From NCBI RefSeq assembly GCF_002206625.1, contig NZ_NGUP01000003.1, forward strand, positions 332,968-396,967: a stretch of 64,000 nt of DNA, written 5' to 3'. The notes beneath the pieces are model-generated. The model was given only the letters and a program-made list of their open reading frames with translations, was not told the origin of the DNA and searched no databases. Positions 36,374 through 46,801 of the stretch are shown here, one piece after another (within the stretch, counting starts at the first letter, position 1; every line of letters starts with the position of its first letter). A program made the translations under genes and the position numbers. Origin of the DNA: Polynucleobacter campilacus (GTDB lineage: Bacteria; Pseudomonadota; Gammaproteobacteria; Burkholderiales; Burkholderiaceae).

Positions 36374-36661
36374 ATGAAAAAAATTATCGCGATTACAGCA
36401 GCCGCCCTTGCTATCACCGGTTGCTCAAATATGAGTAATACAGAACAACGCACGCTTTCAGGTGCGAGCATCGGCGCTGCTGCTGGTGCAGTCGGCACAG
36501 CTATTTTCCACGGCAATCCTATTTGGGGCGCAGTCGGTGGCGCGGCTGTTGGCGCAGCCTCTGGTTATGTATACGATGCATATAAGAAAGAGCAAGCATC
36601 AGAATATAACTCTGGCTACAAGGCTGGTAAGAATAATCAGCCAGCTAAAGCGCCTAACTAA
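36374..36661 (+). CDS. Glycine-zipper outer-membrane-type lipoprotein
   Basis: 95 residues. The lipobox A-I-T-G-C places the mature start at Cys17 with lipid anchoring. The middle (about 30-65) is a glycine zipper (G-A-S-I-G-A-A-A-G-A-V-G and G-G-A-A-V-G-A-A-S-G) that can insert in membranes. The tail is hydrophilic and charged. YMGG/SlyB-like lipoproteins with this layout support envelope stability; a specific role is unknown. It ends before a shared terminator. Confidence 0.85.
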   Translation: MKKIIAITAAALAITGCSNMSNTEQRTLSGASIGAAAGAVGTAIFHGNPIWGAVGGAAVGAASGYVYDAYKKEQASEYNSGYKAGKNNQPAKAPN

Positions 36662-36682
36662 AACTAGTATTACCTTTTAATT

Positions 36683-36714
36683 AACCCAGCTTGTATTAAT
36701 TTACCAGCTGGGTT
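36683..36714. terminator. Terminator between lipoprotein and osmC genes
   Basis: AACCCAGCT (36683-36691) pairs with AGCTGGGTT (36706-36714), loop 14 bases, followed by TTTATTT on the plus strand. The osmC stop (36696) lies in its loop, so it serves the lipoprotein and may also act for the convergent gene. Confidence 0.8.
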
Positions 36715-37085
36715 TTTATTTGAATCTGCCCCGCTAAAGCTTTATGTATAGGGCACTTATTGGCAATCTCCACTAAGCGCTCTTTTTCTGCTGCACTTAA
36801 ATTGCCAATCAACTGAATATCGCGCGTAAATTTTTCGACATCATCTGTCCGCTCAATATCCACAATCACGATAGCGTTCTCTAGGCCCATTGCTTTACGG
36901 CTGGCATACATCTTTAAGGTCATACTTGTGCAGGCCGCTAAAGCAGCGCCTAAATATTCATGTGGACTGGGCCCAGTTCCACTACCGCCTTTGCTAACTT
37001 CTGCATCAGATAAAAAATGTAAATCACCCGTACTTAACTTTTGTTGGAGTGGGCCTTCGCCAAACTGTGACTCTACTTTTCTCAT
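36696..37085 (-). CDS. OsmC family peroxiredoxin-like protein
   Basis: 129 residues with the OsmC/Ohr fold. The two reactive cysteines are in A-A-C-T-S-M-T-L near 52 and N-K-C-P-I-H-K-A near 113. S-P-H-E-Y-L-G-A-A-L-A comes just before the first Cys. Such proteins reduce organic hydroperoxides or handle sulfane sulfur. The C-P-I-H pattern groups with YhfA-type members of less certain function. It lies 30 bp after the rhodanese gene, likely cotranscribed. Confidence 0.88.
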   Translation of the reverse strand: MRKVESQFGEGPLQQKLSTGDLHFLSDAEVSKGGSGTGPSPHEYLGAALAACTSMTLKMYASRKAMGLENAIVIVDIERTDDVEKFTRDIQLIGNLSAAEKERLVEIANKCPIHKALAGQIQIKTQLVN

Positions 37086-37115
37086 AATGACCTCAATTCA
37101 ATTGAATAATGTTTC

Positions 37116-37517
37116 TTAGGACTTGCTCGCCTTATCGACTGTGGGTAGCTCGGCTTTTTTCCATGCACTAAACCCACCCTCTAGATGGGACACATTAGGC
37201 ACCCCCATTCTTTGTAGGGTCTCAGTCGCCAAGGCAGAGCGCCAAGCGGAGGCACAATAAAGGACTAAACGCTTGCCCTCGCCAAAGATTGGTTTGTAAT
37301 ACGGGCTATCAGGATCAACCCAAAATTCCAACATCCCTCTAGGAGCGTGCATTGCATTTGGAATCATGCCTTCGCGCTCTAATTCTCGAACATCACGAAT
37401 ATCAATAAAAACAGTATTGGAATCCCCCAGCAAGTCTTGCGCCTTTGCTAGCGAAACCGTTTCAATTTGGGTCATTGCCTGAGCAATGAGCTCTTTATAG
37501 CCAATCTTCAATTTCAC
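37116..37517 (-). CDS. Single-domain rhodanese-like protein
   Basis: About 133 residues. The start is most likely GTG at 37517, spaced correctly from AGGGGG; an in-frame TTG lies just before it. The active-site loop Y-C-A-S-A-W-R-S near 93 holds the catalytic cysteine, and V-F-I-D-I-R-D-V-R-E-L opens the domain. Rhodaneses carry sulfane sulfur. Pairing with an OsmC-like gene suggests sulfur or peroxide handling; that is inferred. No signal peptide, so cytoplasmic. Confidence 0.85.
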   Translation of the reverse strand: MKLKIGYKELIAQAMTQIETVSLAKAQDLLGDSNTVFIDIRDVRELEREGMIPNAMHAPRGMLEFWVDPDSPYYKPIFGEGKRLVLYCASAWRSALATETLQRMGVPNVSHLEGGFSAWKKAELPTVDKASKS

Positions 37518-37575
37518 CAAAACCCCCTAAAGTGACAATGTATTAGAGTATTCAATCACCTGCTACCATCCAGCT

Positions 37576-38838
37576 ATGAACTTTACCCCCACAGAACTTG
37601 GCGCCAGCATTATTTTTGCCATTGCAGTTTTACATACTTTTTGCACCGCCTACTTTGAGACTCTAGCCAAAAATACAAAGACCCATTCTGGGCTTTGGCA
37701 CCTCTTGGGCGAAGTTGAAATTGTTTTTGGCTTTTGGGCCGCCATCCTAATCATCTTCATTTGTTTTATTGATGATTTGGATACTGCAAGAGCTTTTTTA
37801 GCAAAGCGTAACTTTACAGAGCCCTTATTCGTATTTGCCATCATGATTGTGGCGGGCAGCAAACCTATTCTATTTATCTCTACAGAGATTTTGCACCTGC
37901 TTGCAAAAGGGCTCCGGTTCATCTTGCGCATTAAAAGCGCGCCTTCCTTATATTTCTTGACACTATCAATCACGCCATTATTAGGATCCCTCATTACAGA
38001 ACCTGCAGCCATGACGTTGGCAGCATTTTTGTTACGTGATTTAGTCTATCGGCACCAGTGCTCAAAGGCATTGCTATTTGGCACACTGGGCGTGCTCTTT
38101 GTCAATGTCTCCATTGGCGGAACCCTAACTAACTTCGCCGCACCGCCAGTACTGATGGTTGCCTCAACTTGGGGTTGGAGCTCAGCGTTCATGTTTGCTA
38201 ATTTCGGCATTGAATCATGCATTGCAATCTTTGTTAATGCACTTGGGGCTACATTGCTATTTCATCGTCAGCTGATAGAACCAAGTAGCAGCACCAAGCA
38301 AGTCAAAATACCACTGGCAGTGATTTTGATGCATTTACTTTTTTTACTTGGCGTTGTGGTGTTCGCTCATGACCCAGTGATCTTTATGTGGATACTACTG
38401 TTCTTCATTGGCTACACCACTGCATACCCTAAACATCAAAACCCACTGATTTTGAAAGAGGCTTTATTGGTTGGCTTCTTCTTGGCCGGCTTAGTAGTCT
38501 TAGGCGCATTGCAAGGATGGTGGCTACAGCCGATTCTTGAAAAGATGAGTCCTACTGCAGTCTTTTATGGCAGTCTTGCACTAACGGCGATTACAGATAA
38601 TGCAGCGCTGACTTATTTGGGATCCTTAGTCACAGATACTTCCTTGGATTTCAAGCTGGCCTTAGTGGGAGGGGCGGTTGCTGGCGGCGGATTGACTGTC
38701 ATCGCCAATGCACCCAATCCAGCAGGGATTGCTATCTTGCGGCAACACTTTCCAAATGGAGCTGTATCAGCCCTTTATCTCCTAATAGCCGCACTTCCAC
38801 CAACAATAGTGGCAATTTTGGCTTACCGACTCATATAG
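37576..38838 (+). CDS. Putative Na+/H+ antiporter (Na_H_antiport_3 family)
   Basis: 420 residues with 10-12 hydrophobic helices. S-L-I-T-E-P-A-A-M-T near 136, G-G-T-L-T-N-F-A-A-P-P near 179, A-I-T-D-N-A-A-L-T-Y near 336 and V-I-A-N-A-P-N-P-A-G near 375 are the conserved polar breaks of a family called putative Na+/H+ antiporter, related to the NhaD/arsenite-type ion transporter fold. Activity is assigned by family only. It stands alone before miaB. Confidence 0.82.
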   Translation: MNFTPTELGASIIFAIAVLHTFCTAYFETLAKNTKTHSGLWHLLGEVEIVFGFWAAILIIFICFIDDLDTARAFLAKRNFTEPLFVFAIMIVAGSKPILFISTEILHLLAKGLRFILRIKSAPSLYFLTLSITPLLGSLITEPAAMTLAAFLLRDLVYRHQCSKALLFGTLGVLFVNVSIGGTLTNFAAPPVLMVASTWGWSSAFMFANFGIESCIAIFVNALGATLLFHRQLIEPSSSTKQVKIPLAVILMHLLFLLGVVVFAHDPVIFMWILLFFIGYTTAYPKHQNPLILKEALLVGFFLAGLVVLGALQGWWLQPILEKMSPTAVFYGSLALTAITDNAALTYLGSLVTDTSLDFKLALVGGAVAGGGLTVIANAPNPAGIAILRQHFPNGAVSALYLLIAALPPTIVAILAYRLI

Positions 38839-38886
38839 ACGTTAAAATCTAAGCTTCGCCCCCAGTTATAAACCTGAGAACGGCAT

Positions 38887-40233
38887 ATGAAAAAGCTCTA
38901 TATCAAAACTTTTGGCTGTCAAATGAACGAGTATGACTCGGGCAAGATGGCCGACCTCTTGCATGCCAACGAAGGCATGGTCATGACCGATACCCCAGAA
39001 GATGCCGATGTTGTTCTTCTCAATACTTGTTCCATTCGAGAAAAGGCCGAAGATAAAGTCTTCTCCGACCTAGGGCGTTTGCGTGAACTTAAAAAAACTA
39101 AGCCTCATTTATTAATTGGTGTTGGTGGTTGTGTAGCAAGTCAAGAAGGGCAACAAATTGTCAGTCGCGCGCCCTATGTTGACGTAGTCTTTGGGCCGCA
39201 AACATTGCACCGCCTACCTGACCTGCTTGCGCAACGTCGTAAGACTGGCACCTCTCAGGTCGACATCTCTTTTCCTGAAATTGAAAAGTTTGATCATCTG
39301 CCAGCATCGCGCCAAACACGAGGATCTGCCTATGTCTCTATTATGGAAGGGTGCTCCAAGTACTGCAGCTATTGCGTAGTTCCTTATACACGCGGAGAAG
39401 AAGTATCAAGGCCGTTTGATGATGTTCTTACAGAGGTTGCAGGACTTGCCAGCAAGGGAGTCAAAGAGATTGTTTTGCTTGGTCAAAACGTCAACGCCTA
39501 TCTTGGCAAAATGGGTGATACAGATGAGATCGCCGACTTTGCTTTGCTGATTGAATACATTGCTGATATTCCAGGGGTTGAGCGTATTCGCTTCACCACT
39601 AGCCACCCTAAAGAATTCACGCAACGCCTAATAGATGTGTATGGCAAAGTTCCTAAGCTGGTGAGTCATTTGCATCTGCCAGTTCAACATGGTGCTGACT
39701 CAATGCTATCGGCCATGAAACGTGGCTATACCGCATTGGAATACAAAAGTATCATTCGCAAAATGCGGGCCGTAAGACCTAATTTGACCTTATCAAGTGA
39801 TTTTATCGTGGGCTTCCCTGGTGAGACTGAGGCAGACTTTGAAAAGCTCCTTAAGATGGTTCGTGAGCTTGAGTTCGACAATAGTTTTTGCTTTATCTTT
39901 AGTCCGCGTCCAGGAACACCAGCTGCCAATCTCACTGATGACACGCCATACGAAACGAAACTAAAGCGCCTACAAACGCTGTTAGCACTTGTTGAGAGTC
40001 AGGCAAATCAAATCAGCCAAAAAATGTTGGGTAATACCGAGAAGGTTTTGATTGAAGGCTTAGCAAAAGATGGCATCAACTTACAAGGTCGTGCTGAGAA
40101 TAATCGCGTTGTGCATTTCACAGCACCCGACCAGGCAACTGAATCGCTGATCGGACAGATGGTTGATATTCGCATTACTGAAGTACTCAATTACACCTTA
40201 AGAGGCGAATTAGTCGAAGTCCATGCCCACTAA
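38887..40233 (+). CDS. miaB: tRNA-2-methylthio-N6-dimethylallyladenosine synthase
   Basis: A radical-SAM methylthiotransferase acting on i6A37 of tRNAs. 448 residues. N-terminal cluster ligands are C11, C48 and C82; the radical-SAM cysteines are C156, C160 and C163 in G-C-S-K-Y-C-S-Y-C. The C-terminal TRAM domain (about 385-448) binds tRNA. It overlaps ybeY by 11 bp. The miaB-ybeY-corC-lnt order is common in proteobacteria, usually with phoH between miaB and ybeY; no phoH is here. Confidence 0.96.
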   Translation: MKKLYIKTFGCQMNEYDSGKMADLLHANEGMVMTDTPEDADVVLLNTCSIREKAEDKVFSDLGRLRELKKTKPHLLIGVGGCVASQEGQQIVSRAPYVDVVFGPQTLHRLPDLLAQRRKTGTSQVDISFPEIEKFDHLPASRQTRGSAYVSIMEGCSKYCSYCVVPYTRGEEVSRPFDDVLTEVAGLASKGVKEIVLLGQNVNAYLGKMGDTDEIADFALLIEYIADIPGVERIRFTTSHPKEFTQRLIDVYGKVPKLVSHLHLPVQHGADSMLSAMKRGYTALEYKSIIRKMRAVRPNLTLSSDFIVGFPGETEADFEKLLKMVRELEFDNSFCFIFSPRPGTPAANLTDDTPYETKLKRLQTLLALVESQANQISQKMLGNTEKVLIEGLAKDGINLQGRAENNRVVHFTAPDQATESLIGQMVDIRITEVLNYTLRGELVEVHAH

Positions 40234-40681
40234 ACTCACCATTGATATTCAGTATGCAAGTCCAGCTATTGAGGCCGCTGTATCTAAGGCCGCCTCTGCT
40301 ACTTTGATCAAAAAATGGGTGAAGGCTACAACAGACCATGGCGGCTTATTAACATTGCGTTTTGTGAATGCTACCGAAGGTCAGAAATTAAACTTTTCTT
40401 TTCGTAAAAAAGATTACGCAACCAATGTCCTGACTTTTCCGTATGAGCTCTCCAAGAATAGTTTGTCTGCAGACATTATTTTTTGCCTACCTGTCATTCA
40501 AAAAGAAGTAAAAGAGCAGAATAAGTCCCTGAAAGACCATTTGGCCCACTTGATCGTGCACGGCTGCCTCCATGCTCAAGCATATGACCATGAGATTAAA
40601 AAAGATGCCGAAAAAATGGAGGTTCTTGAGATCAAAATATTGCATCAACTCGGCTTTACTAACCCCTATCTAGACCAATAA
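40223..40681 (+). CDS. ybeY: Endoribonuclease YbeY
   Basis: A 152-residue metal-dependent RNase for 16S rRNA maturation and ribosome quality control. The zinc motif [11 protein letters not shown] near 113 is intact. V-L-T-F-P-Y-E and A-D-I-I-F-C-L-P are the expected strands. The ATG at 40223 lies within the last codons of miaB, which suggests coupling. Confidence 0.94.
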   Translation: MPTKLTIDIQYASPAIEAAVSKAASATLIKKWVKATTDHGGLLTLRFVNATEGQKLNFSFRKKDYATNVLTFPYELSKNSLSADIIFCLPVIQKEVKEQNKSLKDHLAHLIVHGCLHAQAYDHEIKKDAEKMEVLEIKILHQLGFTNPYLDQ

Positions 40682-40737
40682 TTCATGATCTGATACAGAT
40701 TCATTGATTTAACTTATTTCTACGCTATTCTTGCTAA

Positions 40738-41577
40738 ATGCCCGACCCCAATAAATCCCTCTTAGATCGCTTAGCTGCTTTTTTATCACCATTGCCAACC
40801 AAGCCTAGTGAACGACGCCAAGAGTTAATCGCCACACTACGTGAGGCACAAACTGAAGGTCTCATTGATGCTGATGCACTCTCGATGATTGAGGGTGTAT
40901 TTCAGGTTGGTCAACTCTGTGCCCGCGATATCTTGGTGCCTCGTGCTCAAATTGATTGGATCGATATCAACTTACCTCTTGGTGATTTGATTAAAACCGT
41001 TATTGAAGCAGCACACTCCCGCTTTCCAGTATTTGAGGGTAGTCGTAATAACGTGATTGGCATTCTGTTAGCTAAAGATTTACTAAGGCACGCAACAGAA
41101 AAAGATTTCCAAGTACGTGACTGGCTTCGTCCAGCGGTCTTCATTCCTGAATCAAAGCGCTTGAGCGTTCTTTTGCGTGACTTCAAAGATAACCGCAATC
41201 ATTTAGCGGTTGTAGTCGATGAATATAGTGGTATAGCCGGCATTATCACTATCGAGGATGTGCTTGAACAAATCGTTGGTGATATTGAGGATGAGCACGA
41301 TATCGATGAAGAGGCTGACAATATTATCTCTTTAGATAACGGTGATATTCGAGTAAAAGGCATTACTGAACTCGAGCAGTTGAATGAAGCACTCGGCACT
41401 GAATTTGCAGTGGAAGATATTGAAACTGTAGCGGGTCTTGTGGTTCAGCATCTGGGCCGCGTTCCAAAAATTGGTGAGCTGATTGCAATGGATGGTGTTG
41501 AGTTTGAAGTACTACGTGCCGACCCAAGACAAGTTCATATTTTGCTGGCACGTCAAATACCAAAAACCGTAGACTGA
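40738..41577 (+). CDS. corC: CBS-pair/CorC-HlyC domain protein
   Basis: 279 residues, soluble. Two CBS domains span about 70-190 (R-D-I-L-V-P-R-A-Q-I, H-S-R-F-P-V-F and V-V-V-D-E-Y-S-G-I-A-G-I-I-T-I-E-D), followed by a linker rich in Asp/Glu and a CorC_HlyC domain (about 205-279). There is no DUF21 membrane part. Linked by family to Mg2+/Co2+ resistance. It precedes lnt by 8 bp, as in many proteobacteria (corC/ybeX-lnt). Confidence 0.92.
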   Translation: MPDPNKSLLDRLAAFLSPLPTKPSERRQELIATLREAQTEGLIDADALSMIEGVFQVGQLCARDILVPRAQIDWIDINLPLGDLIKTVIEAAHSRFPVFEGSRNNVIGILLAKDLLRHATEKDFQVRDWLRPAVFIPESKRLSVLLRDFKDNRNHLAVVVDEYSGIAGIITIEDVLEQIVGDIEDEHDIDEEADNIISLDNGDIRVKGITELEQLNEALGTEFAVEDIETVAGLVVQHLGRVPKIGELIAMDGVEFEVLRADPRQVHILLARQIPKTVD

Positions 41578-41585
41578 GAATCACC

Positions 41586-43118
41586 TTGCTTGATCTGGAT
41601 TCTGGCAAGGCCCATCGAAGCGTGAACGTATTAGTACTCATCACGTTATCAGTTTTAGGCGCTCTCATTGCCTTAGCGGCCGAACTGCCATATGGTGGCT
41701 GGATACAAATCCCCTTACTCAGCACCCTTTGGTGGCGACTTAGCCTACTAAAAGATTGCTCACTCAAACAGTACTTTTTCTCTAGTCTCACATTTGGTAT
41801 TGGCTACTTTGTTGCGGGGCTTTGGTGGCTTTATATCAGCCTGCATGATGTTGGCGGCATGAATTTTTTACTTTCCTGCATGGCGGTTTTTTTACTCTCG
41901 ACGTATGTTGCTTTCTACTTCTCAATCGCATGCATATCAATAAGACTCTTTAAATCCTCTTATGTATCAGGTCTGTTGCTGGCCTCAAGTTGGGTGCTTG
42001 GTGAATACCTACGCGAAGAAATATTTACCGGCTTTCCTTGGATGGGTTTTGCAGAGACGCAAGTCAATGGACCCTTTGCATCCATAGCCCCATTTTTTGG
42101 TGGGCTGGCCTGTACTTTTTTAGTGATCTGGACTTCTTGGGAGATTTTTCATCTCAAACAGCGTTTCAAAATTAGTGTCATTAGTATTGCTGCTGTCCTT
42201 ACGATTTCACAACTGGCAGGATTCATTTCTTTTACTAAACCCTTTGGTGAGCCTATTAGTATTCGTCTGATACAAGGAAATTTTGAGCAAAGTCTGAAAT
42301 TCAATCCACTGGAAATCAATCAACAAATTGATTTCTACGCCAATGAAATTAAGAGGCAGAAGGCTGATCTTGTCATCATTCCTGAAACTGCATTTCCATG
42401 GCCTCAAAATAATCTTCCAGTTAGCTTGATGAATTATTTGCAAAACTTCTCAAATAGCAGCTCAAGCAATCTTCTCCTTGGTCTGATTGGTGAAGTGAGA
42501 ACTGATAAGGGTATGCAGTACACGAACCGAGCAACTGGCTTATCTCCAAATACTGCTCCATACCATTACGATAAATCTCACTTGGTACCATTTGGCGAAT
42601 TTATTCCACTAGGTTCTCGGTGGTTTGTCCAAGCCTTTAACGTACCGATGAGTGATTTCGCTAGAGGAAGTCTTAAGCAAGAGCCCTTTGAGATTGCACG
42701 CAAAAATCAATCTGCGATTCATGCTGCCATCACGATTTGTTATGAGGATGTATTTGGTGGCGAGCTAGCTTCTCGCATTCAGAATAGTGAAGCACCCGTT
42801 AACTTGCTGATTAATATGACCAATCTTGCCTGGTTTGGACAATCACAAGCCCCCACACAACAATTGCGCCTATCCCAAATGCGCTCGCTTGAAACAGGTC
42901 TGCCAGCCTTACGCGCTACGAATACTGGTATTACCGCGGTCTTGGGTGCCGATGGCAAGATACTGGACGCCCTCCCCGAATTTACTCAAGCAAGTTTAAG
43001 CGCCCAGCTCCAGCCATATGCAGGTAAAACACCGTATGTCATTTGGGGTAATTTGCCAATTTTGAGCATTTCCTGCCTCCTGCTGATCTGGGGCCTGATT
43101 CGTCATCGACGTTTTTAG
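41586..43118 (+). CDS. lnt: Apolipoprotein N-acyltransferase
   Basis: An inner-membrane enzyme that adds the third acyl chain to lipoproteins. 510 residues from a TTG start at 41586; a GTG slightly further in is possible. About seven hydrophobic helices are followed by a nitrilase-type domain with the triad E267 (I-P-E-T-A-F-P-W), K330 (D-K-S-H-L-V-P-F-G-E-F) and C385 (I-C-Y-E-D-V-F-G). Follows corC closely and probably shares its transcript. The lipoprotein at 36374 is one possible substrate in this window. Confidence 0.95.
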   Translation: MLDLDSGKAHRSVNVLVLITLSVLGALIALAAELPYGGWIQIPLLSTLWWRLSLLKDCSLKQYFFSSLTFGIGYFVAGLWWLYISLHDVGGMNFLLSCMAVFLLSTYVAFYFSIACISIRLFKSSYVSGLLLASSWVLGEYLREEIFTGFPWMGFAETQVNGPFASIAPFFGGLACTFLVIWTSWEIFHLKQRFKISVISIAAVLTISQLAGFISFTKPFGEPISIRLIQGNFEQSLKFNPLEINQQIDFYANEIKRQKADLVIIPETAFPWPQNNLPVSLMNYLQNFSNSSSSNLLLGLIGEVRTDKGMQYTNRATGLSPNTAPYHYDKSHLVPFGEFIPLGSRWFVQAFNVPMSDFARGSLKQEPFEIARKNQSAIHAAITICYEDVFGGELASRIQNSEAPVNLLINMTNLAWFGQSQAPTQQLRLSQMRSLETGLPALRATNTGITAVLGADGKILDALPEFTQASLSAQLQPYAGKTPYVIWGNLPILSISCLLLIWGLIRHRRF

Positions 43119-43177
43119 TCATTTTTGACTCTAGACCCTGCTAGCCATGTAAAATCAACGGCTTAGCCAGGTTAATC

Positions 43178-44062
43178 ATGCTTACTTTTCAGCAAATCAT
43201 TCTCAAACTTCAAGATTATTGGGACCAACAAGGTTGTGCCCTTTTGCAGCCCATCGACCTTGAGGTTGGCGCAGGCACATCGCATACCGCGACCTTTCTT
43301 CGTGCTATCGGTCCAGAGCCTTGGAAAGCAGCTTATGTACAACCATCCCGCCGACCCAAAGACGGTCGCTATGGTGAGAATCCAAACCGCCTACAACATT
43401 ACTACCAATATCAAGTTGTTCTAAAGCCGGCCCCTGAAAATATTCTTGAGCTCTACCTTGGATCACTAGCTGCATTAGGCCTTAATCTCAAAGAAAATGA
43501 TGTACGTTTTGTAGAAGACGATTGGGAGAACCCCACTCTAGGAGCTTGGGGTTTAGGTTGGGAGGTTTGGTTAAATGGCATGGAAGTGACTCAGTTCACT
43601 TATTTCCAACAAGTGGGTGGCTTAGATTGCAAGCCCGTGCTTGGCGAAATTACTTACGGCATTGAACGTTTAGCGATGTATATCCAAAATTGCTCAAATG
43701 TTTATGACCTCGTTTGGGCGGACGGTATTTCTTATGGTGATGTATATCACCAAAATGAGGTGGAGCAATCTTGCTATAACTTTGAACACTCAAATACTGA
43801 ATTTTTATTTGCAAACTTTGCAAATTATGAGAGTGAAGCAAAACGCTTAATGGAAGTACCGCTTGCTCTACCGGCCTATGAGATGGTCCTGAAGGCGGCA
43901 CATACCTTCAACCTCCTTGATGCTCGTGGTGCTATATCAGTCACCGAACGTGCAGCCTATATTGGCCGTATTCGCAACCTTTCTCGCTCAGTAGCTCAAG
44001 CTTATTTTGAGTCACGTGAAAAGCTAGGCTTCCCAATGTGTCAACGCCAAGCTAGGGCTTAG
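43178..44062 (+). CDS. glyQ: Glycyl-tRNA synthetase alpha subunit
   Basis: 294 residues, the catalytic subunit of the bacterial alpha2beta2 enzyme. The N-terminus [13 protein letters not shown] is typical, and [17 protein letters not shown] and [10 protein letters not shown] are conserved active-site segments. It is followed 24 bp later by glyS. Confidence 0.97.
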   Translation: MLTFQQIILKLQDYWDQQGCALLQPIDLEVGAGTSHTATFLRAIGPEPWKAAYVQPSRRPKDGRYGENPNRLQHYYQYQVVLKPAPENILELYLGSLAALGLNLKENDVRFVEDDWENPTLGAWGLGWEVWLNGMEVTQFTYFQQVGGLDCKPVLGEITYGIERLAMYIQNCSNVYDLVWADGISYGDVYHQNEVEQSCYNFEHSNTEFLFANFANYESEAKRLMEVPLALPAYEMVLKAAHTFNLLDARGAISVTERAAYIGRIRNLSRSVAQAYFESREKLGFPMCQRQARA

Positions 44063-44086
44063 GCTCCAGATCCCAGCAATCTATTT

Positions 44087-46225
44087 ATGAGCACAACCAA
44101 TTCATCTTCTCAGTCTGCTACTTTATTAATTGAAGTATTCACCGAAGAATTGCCTCCTAAGTCACTACGTCGCTTAGGTGATGCTTTTAGCGAGGGAATC
44201 TTTACCGCCTTAAAGTCTGCTGGCTTAGCAAATGACTTATCACAGGCAACTAGCTTTGCTACACCACGTCGCCTGGCAGTTCAAATCAGTAATGCTCTTG
44301 ATCAAGCGCCCGACTATCCAGTACGCGAAAAACTACTTCCGACTAGCATTGCTTTTGATGCTCAAGGAAAAGCAACTCCGCCTTTACTAAAAAAATTAGG
44401 TGCGCTTGGTTATGGTGAGATTGATATTGCCACCCTTGAGAAGTCTGGTGAAGGTAAAAATGAAGCGCTCTACCTTAATGTGATTGCCAAGGGTGCAGCA
44501 CTAGAACACACTGCACAAACAGCGCTTGAGCAAACGCTTAGTAAATTACCAATTGCCAAAATGATGCACTATCAAGTGCTGCAGAAAGATGGTCAATTAG
44601 CTGATGTTCAATTTGCACGGCCAGCGCACCGCATTCTTGCTTTGCACGGCAGTAAAACTCTGAACATTAGCGCCTTAGGCATTGATGCGGGTAACCAAAC
44701 AGAAGGGCATCGCTTCTTAGCGCCTGGCAATATCACTATAGCAACTGCAGATAGCTATGAAAATGAGCTACAAACCAAGGCCAAGGTAGTTCCTAGTTTT
44801 AATCAGCGTAGGGCACAAATTGAAGTAGCACTCTTAAAGGCAGCTGGCAGTGATCTTGTATTGATGCCTGATAGCTTATTAGATGAAGTGACTGCTCTGG
44901 TTGAATGGCCAGCTATTTACGAATGTCAATTTGATCAAGAATTCTTGGAAGTGCCGCAAGAATGCTTAATTCTCACTATGCAAACTAATCAAAAATACTT
45001 TGCATTGACTGATCAGCAAGGAAAATTACGTAATCGCTTCTTAATCGTTTCTAACATTGAAACTACTAAGCCAGATGCCATTATTTCTGGTAATGAACGG
45101 GTTGTACGTCCACGCCTTGCAGATGCCCGTTTCTTTTTCCAACAAGATCAAAAACGTTCTTTGGCTTCCCGCGTTACCGATCTTGGCAAGGTGGTCTATC
45201 ACAATCAACTAGGCAGTCAGCTAGAGCGCGCTAAGCGTGTTCAAGGTCTTGCTGTAGGTATTGCAAAAAAACTTCATGCCGACGAAAAGCTAGTAAGTCG
45301 TGCTGCAGAGGTTGCCAAAACTGACCTACTAACCGATATGGTTGGCGAGTTCCCCGAACTACAAGGCATCATGGGCAGCTACTATGCAGCACATGACGGT
45401 GAAGATTCTGAGGTAGCTGCCGCATGTAGCGAGCACTACATGCCACGCTTTGCGGGTGATGCCCTACCGCAGACTGCAACTGGAACAATCTTAGCTATTG
45501 CCGATAAGCTTGAAACCCTCGTTGGCATTTGGGGTGTTGGACTAGCCCCCACTGGCGATAAAGATCCCTATGCGCTGCGTCGCCATGCTTTAGGTATTTG
45601 CCGTCTACTCTTGGAAAAGAATCTCTCTTTAGGTTTACCTGAGTTAATTGATTTGGCTCGTGTACAGTTTCCGCAAAAAGACGTCCAAGCAAAAGCAAAC
45701 TCTGCCGATATTTATGAATTCATCATCGATCGCTTACGTGCTTATCTCCGAGATCAGTCCGTTGCTGGAAAATCATTTACCAGTGCTGAAATCGACGCTG
45801 TTCTTAGCCAAGAACCGGCGCACATTAATGACTTAATCCAACGTTTAACTGCCTTACGTGAATTTAATGCTTTGCCTGAAGCGGGCCAACTTGCTGCTGC
45901 AAATAAACGGATTAGTAATATTCTGAAGAAAACAAGCACGCCAATTCCAGCGAACTGCTCTAGCAAGTTATTGCAAATTCCTGCGGAAGCTAGCCTGCAT
46001 AAAGCTTTAGAAGGTATTACCCCTGCACTCACTGCCGCCTATGAAAAGCGTCAATTTGTTGAACTCTTAAAAACTTTAGTTGCTCTGAGCGCACCAATTG
46101 ACCAGTTCTTTGCAGACGTAATGGTGATGGATCCTAATCCCGAGTTACGCGATAACCGCCTAGCTCTTCTGCAACAACTTCACCAGAAAATGAATCTCGT
46201 TGCCGATCTCGGCAAATTAGCATGA
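44087..46225 (+). CDS. glyS: Glycyl-tRNA synthetase beta subunit
   Basis: 712 residues, normal length. The N-terminal T-E-E-L-P-P-K-S-L-R is the family start. The middle includes the HD-like domain, and the C-terminus has an anticodon-binding fold. Its stop overlaps the next start as ATGA (46222-46225), linking glyS to gmhB. Confidence 0.97.
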   Translation: MSTTNSSSQSATLLIEVFTEELPPKSLRRLGDAFSEGIFTALKSAGLANDLSQATSFATPRRLAVQISNALDQAPDYPVREKLLPTSIAFDAQGKATPPLLKKLGALGYGEIDIATLEKSGEGKNEALYLNVIAKGAALEHTAQTALEQTLSKLPIAKMMHYQVLQKDGQLADVQFARPAHRILALHGSKTLNISALGIDAGNQTEGHRFLAPGNITIATADSYENELQTKAKVVPSFNQRRAQIEVALLKAAGSDLVLMPDSLLDEVTALVEWPAIYECQFDQEFLEVPQECLILTMQTNQKYFALTDQQGKLRNRFLIVSNIETTKPDAIISGNERVVRPRLADARFFFQQDQKRSLASRVTDLGKVVYHNQLGSQLERAKRVQGLAVGIAKKLHADEKLVSRAAEVAKTDLLTDMVGEFPELQGIMGSYYAAHDGEDSEVAAACSEHYMPRFAGDALPQTATGTILAIADKLETLVGIWGVGLAPTGDKDPYALRRHALGICRLLLEKNLSLGLPELIDLARVQFPQKDVQAKANSADIYEFIIDRLRAYLRDQSVAGKSFTSAEIDAVLSQEPAHINDLIQRLTALREFNALPEAGQLAAANKRISNILKKTSTPIPANCSSKLLQIPAEASLHKALEGITPALTAAYEKRQFVELLKTLVALSAPIDQFFADVMVMDPNPELRDNRLALLQQLHQKMNLVADLGKLA

Positions 46226-46794
46226 GCCTCAGCTCCTCTAAACTCATTATTCTCGATCGCGATGGCGTGATCAATGAAGATCGCGACGATTATGTGAAAT
46301 CTGTTGATGAATGGGTTCCACTGCCAGGCAGCTTAGAAGCAATAGCACTACTAAATCAAGCAGGCTATCAAATAGCGATTGCTACCAACCAATCTGGTTT
46401 ATCTAGAGGTTATTTTGCGATTAATGATTTGCATGCAATGCACAGCAAAATGGATAAACTCTTGCAGCCATTGGGTGGTCACATTGATAGTATCTTTTTT
46501 TGCCCGCATGTAGATTCTCATGGCTGTGATTGTCGTAAGCCTGCACCTGGCCTCATTAAAGAGATTGCCTTACGTTATAAGAAGTTGGACAGTACCCAAC
46601 CCCTCTTGGGAGTACCCATTGTTGGTGATTCTTTGCGCGATCTACAGGCTGGTATTGCCTTAGGTGCTTCACCGCACTTAGTTCTTACCGGCAAAGGTCA
46701 AAAGACCATCGATCAAGGCAACCTACCCGAAGGTACACAGATTCATGCCGATCTGATGGCATTTGCAAACGCACTCCTAGAAGGCAAGGCTTAG
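46222..46794 (+). CDS. gmhB: D-glycero-beta-D-manno-heptose 1,7-bisphosphate 7-phosphatase
   Basis: 190 residues, HAD superfamily. Nucleophile motif: L-D-R-D-G-V-I-N near 10-17. The zinc site is C-P-H...C-D-C-R-K-P-A-P-G near 94-112, and G-D-S-L-R-D-L near 137 completes the Mg site. It makes heptose-1-phosphate for ADP-heptose, the donor used by WaaF at 136. It is followed 7 bp later by plsC. Confidence 0.95.
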   Translation: MSLSSSKLIILDRDGVINEDRDDYVKSVDEWVPLPGSLEAIALLNQAGYQIAIATNQSGLSRGYFAINDLHAMHSKMDKLLQPLGGHIDSIFFCPHVDSHGCDCRKPAPGLIKEIALRYKKLDSTQPLLGVPIVGDSLRDLQAGIALGASPHLVLTGKGQKTIDQGNLPEGTQIHADLMAFANALLEGKA

Positions 46795-46801
46795 AGACAG
46801 A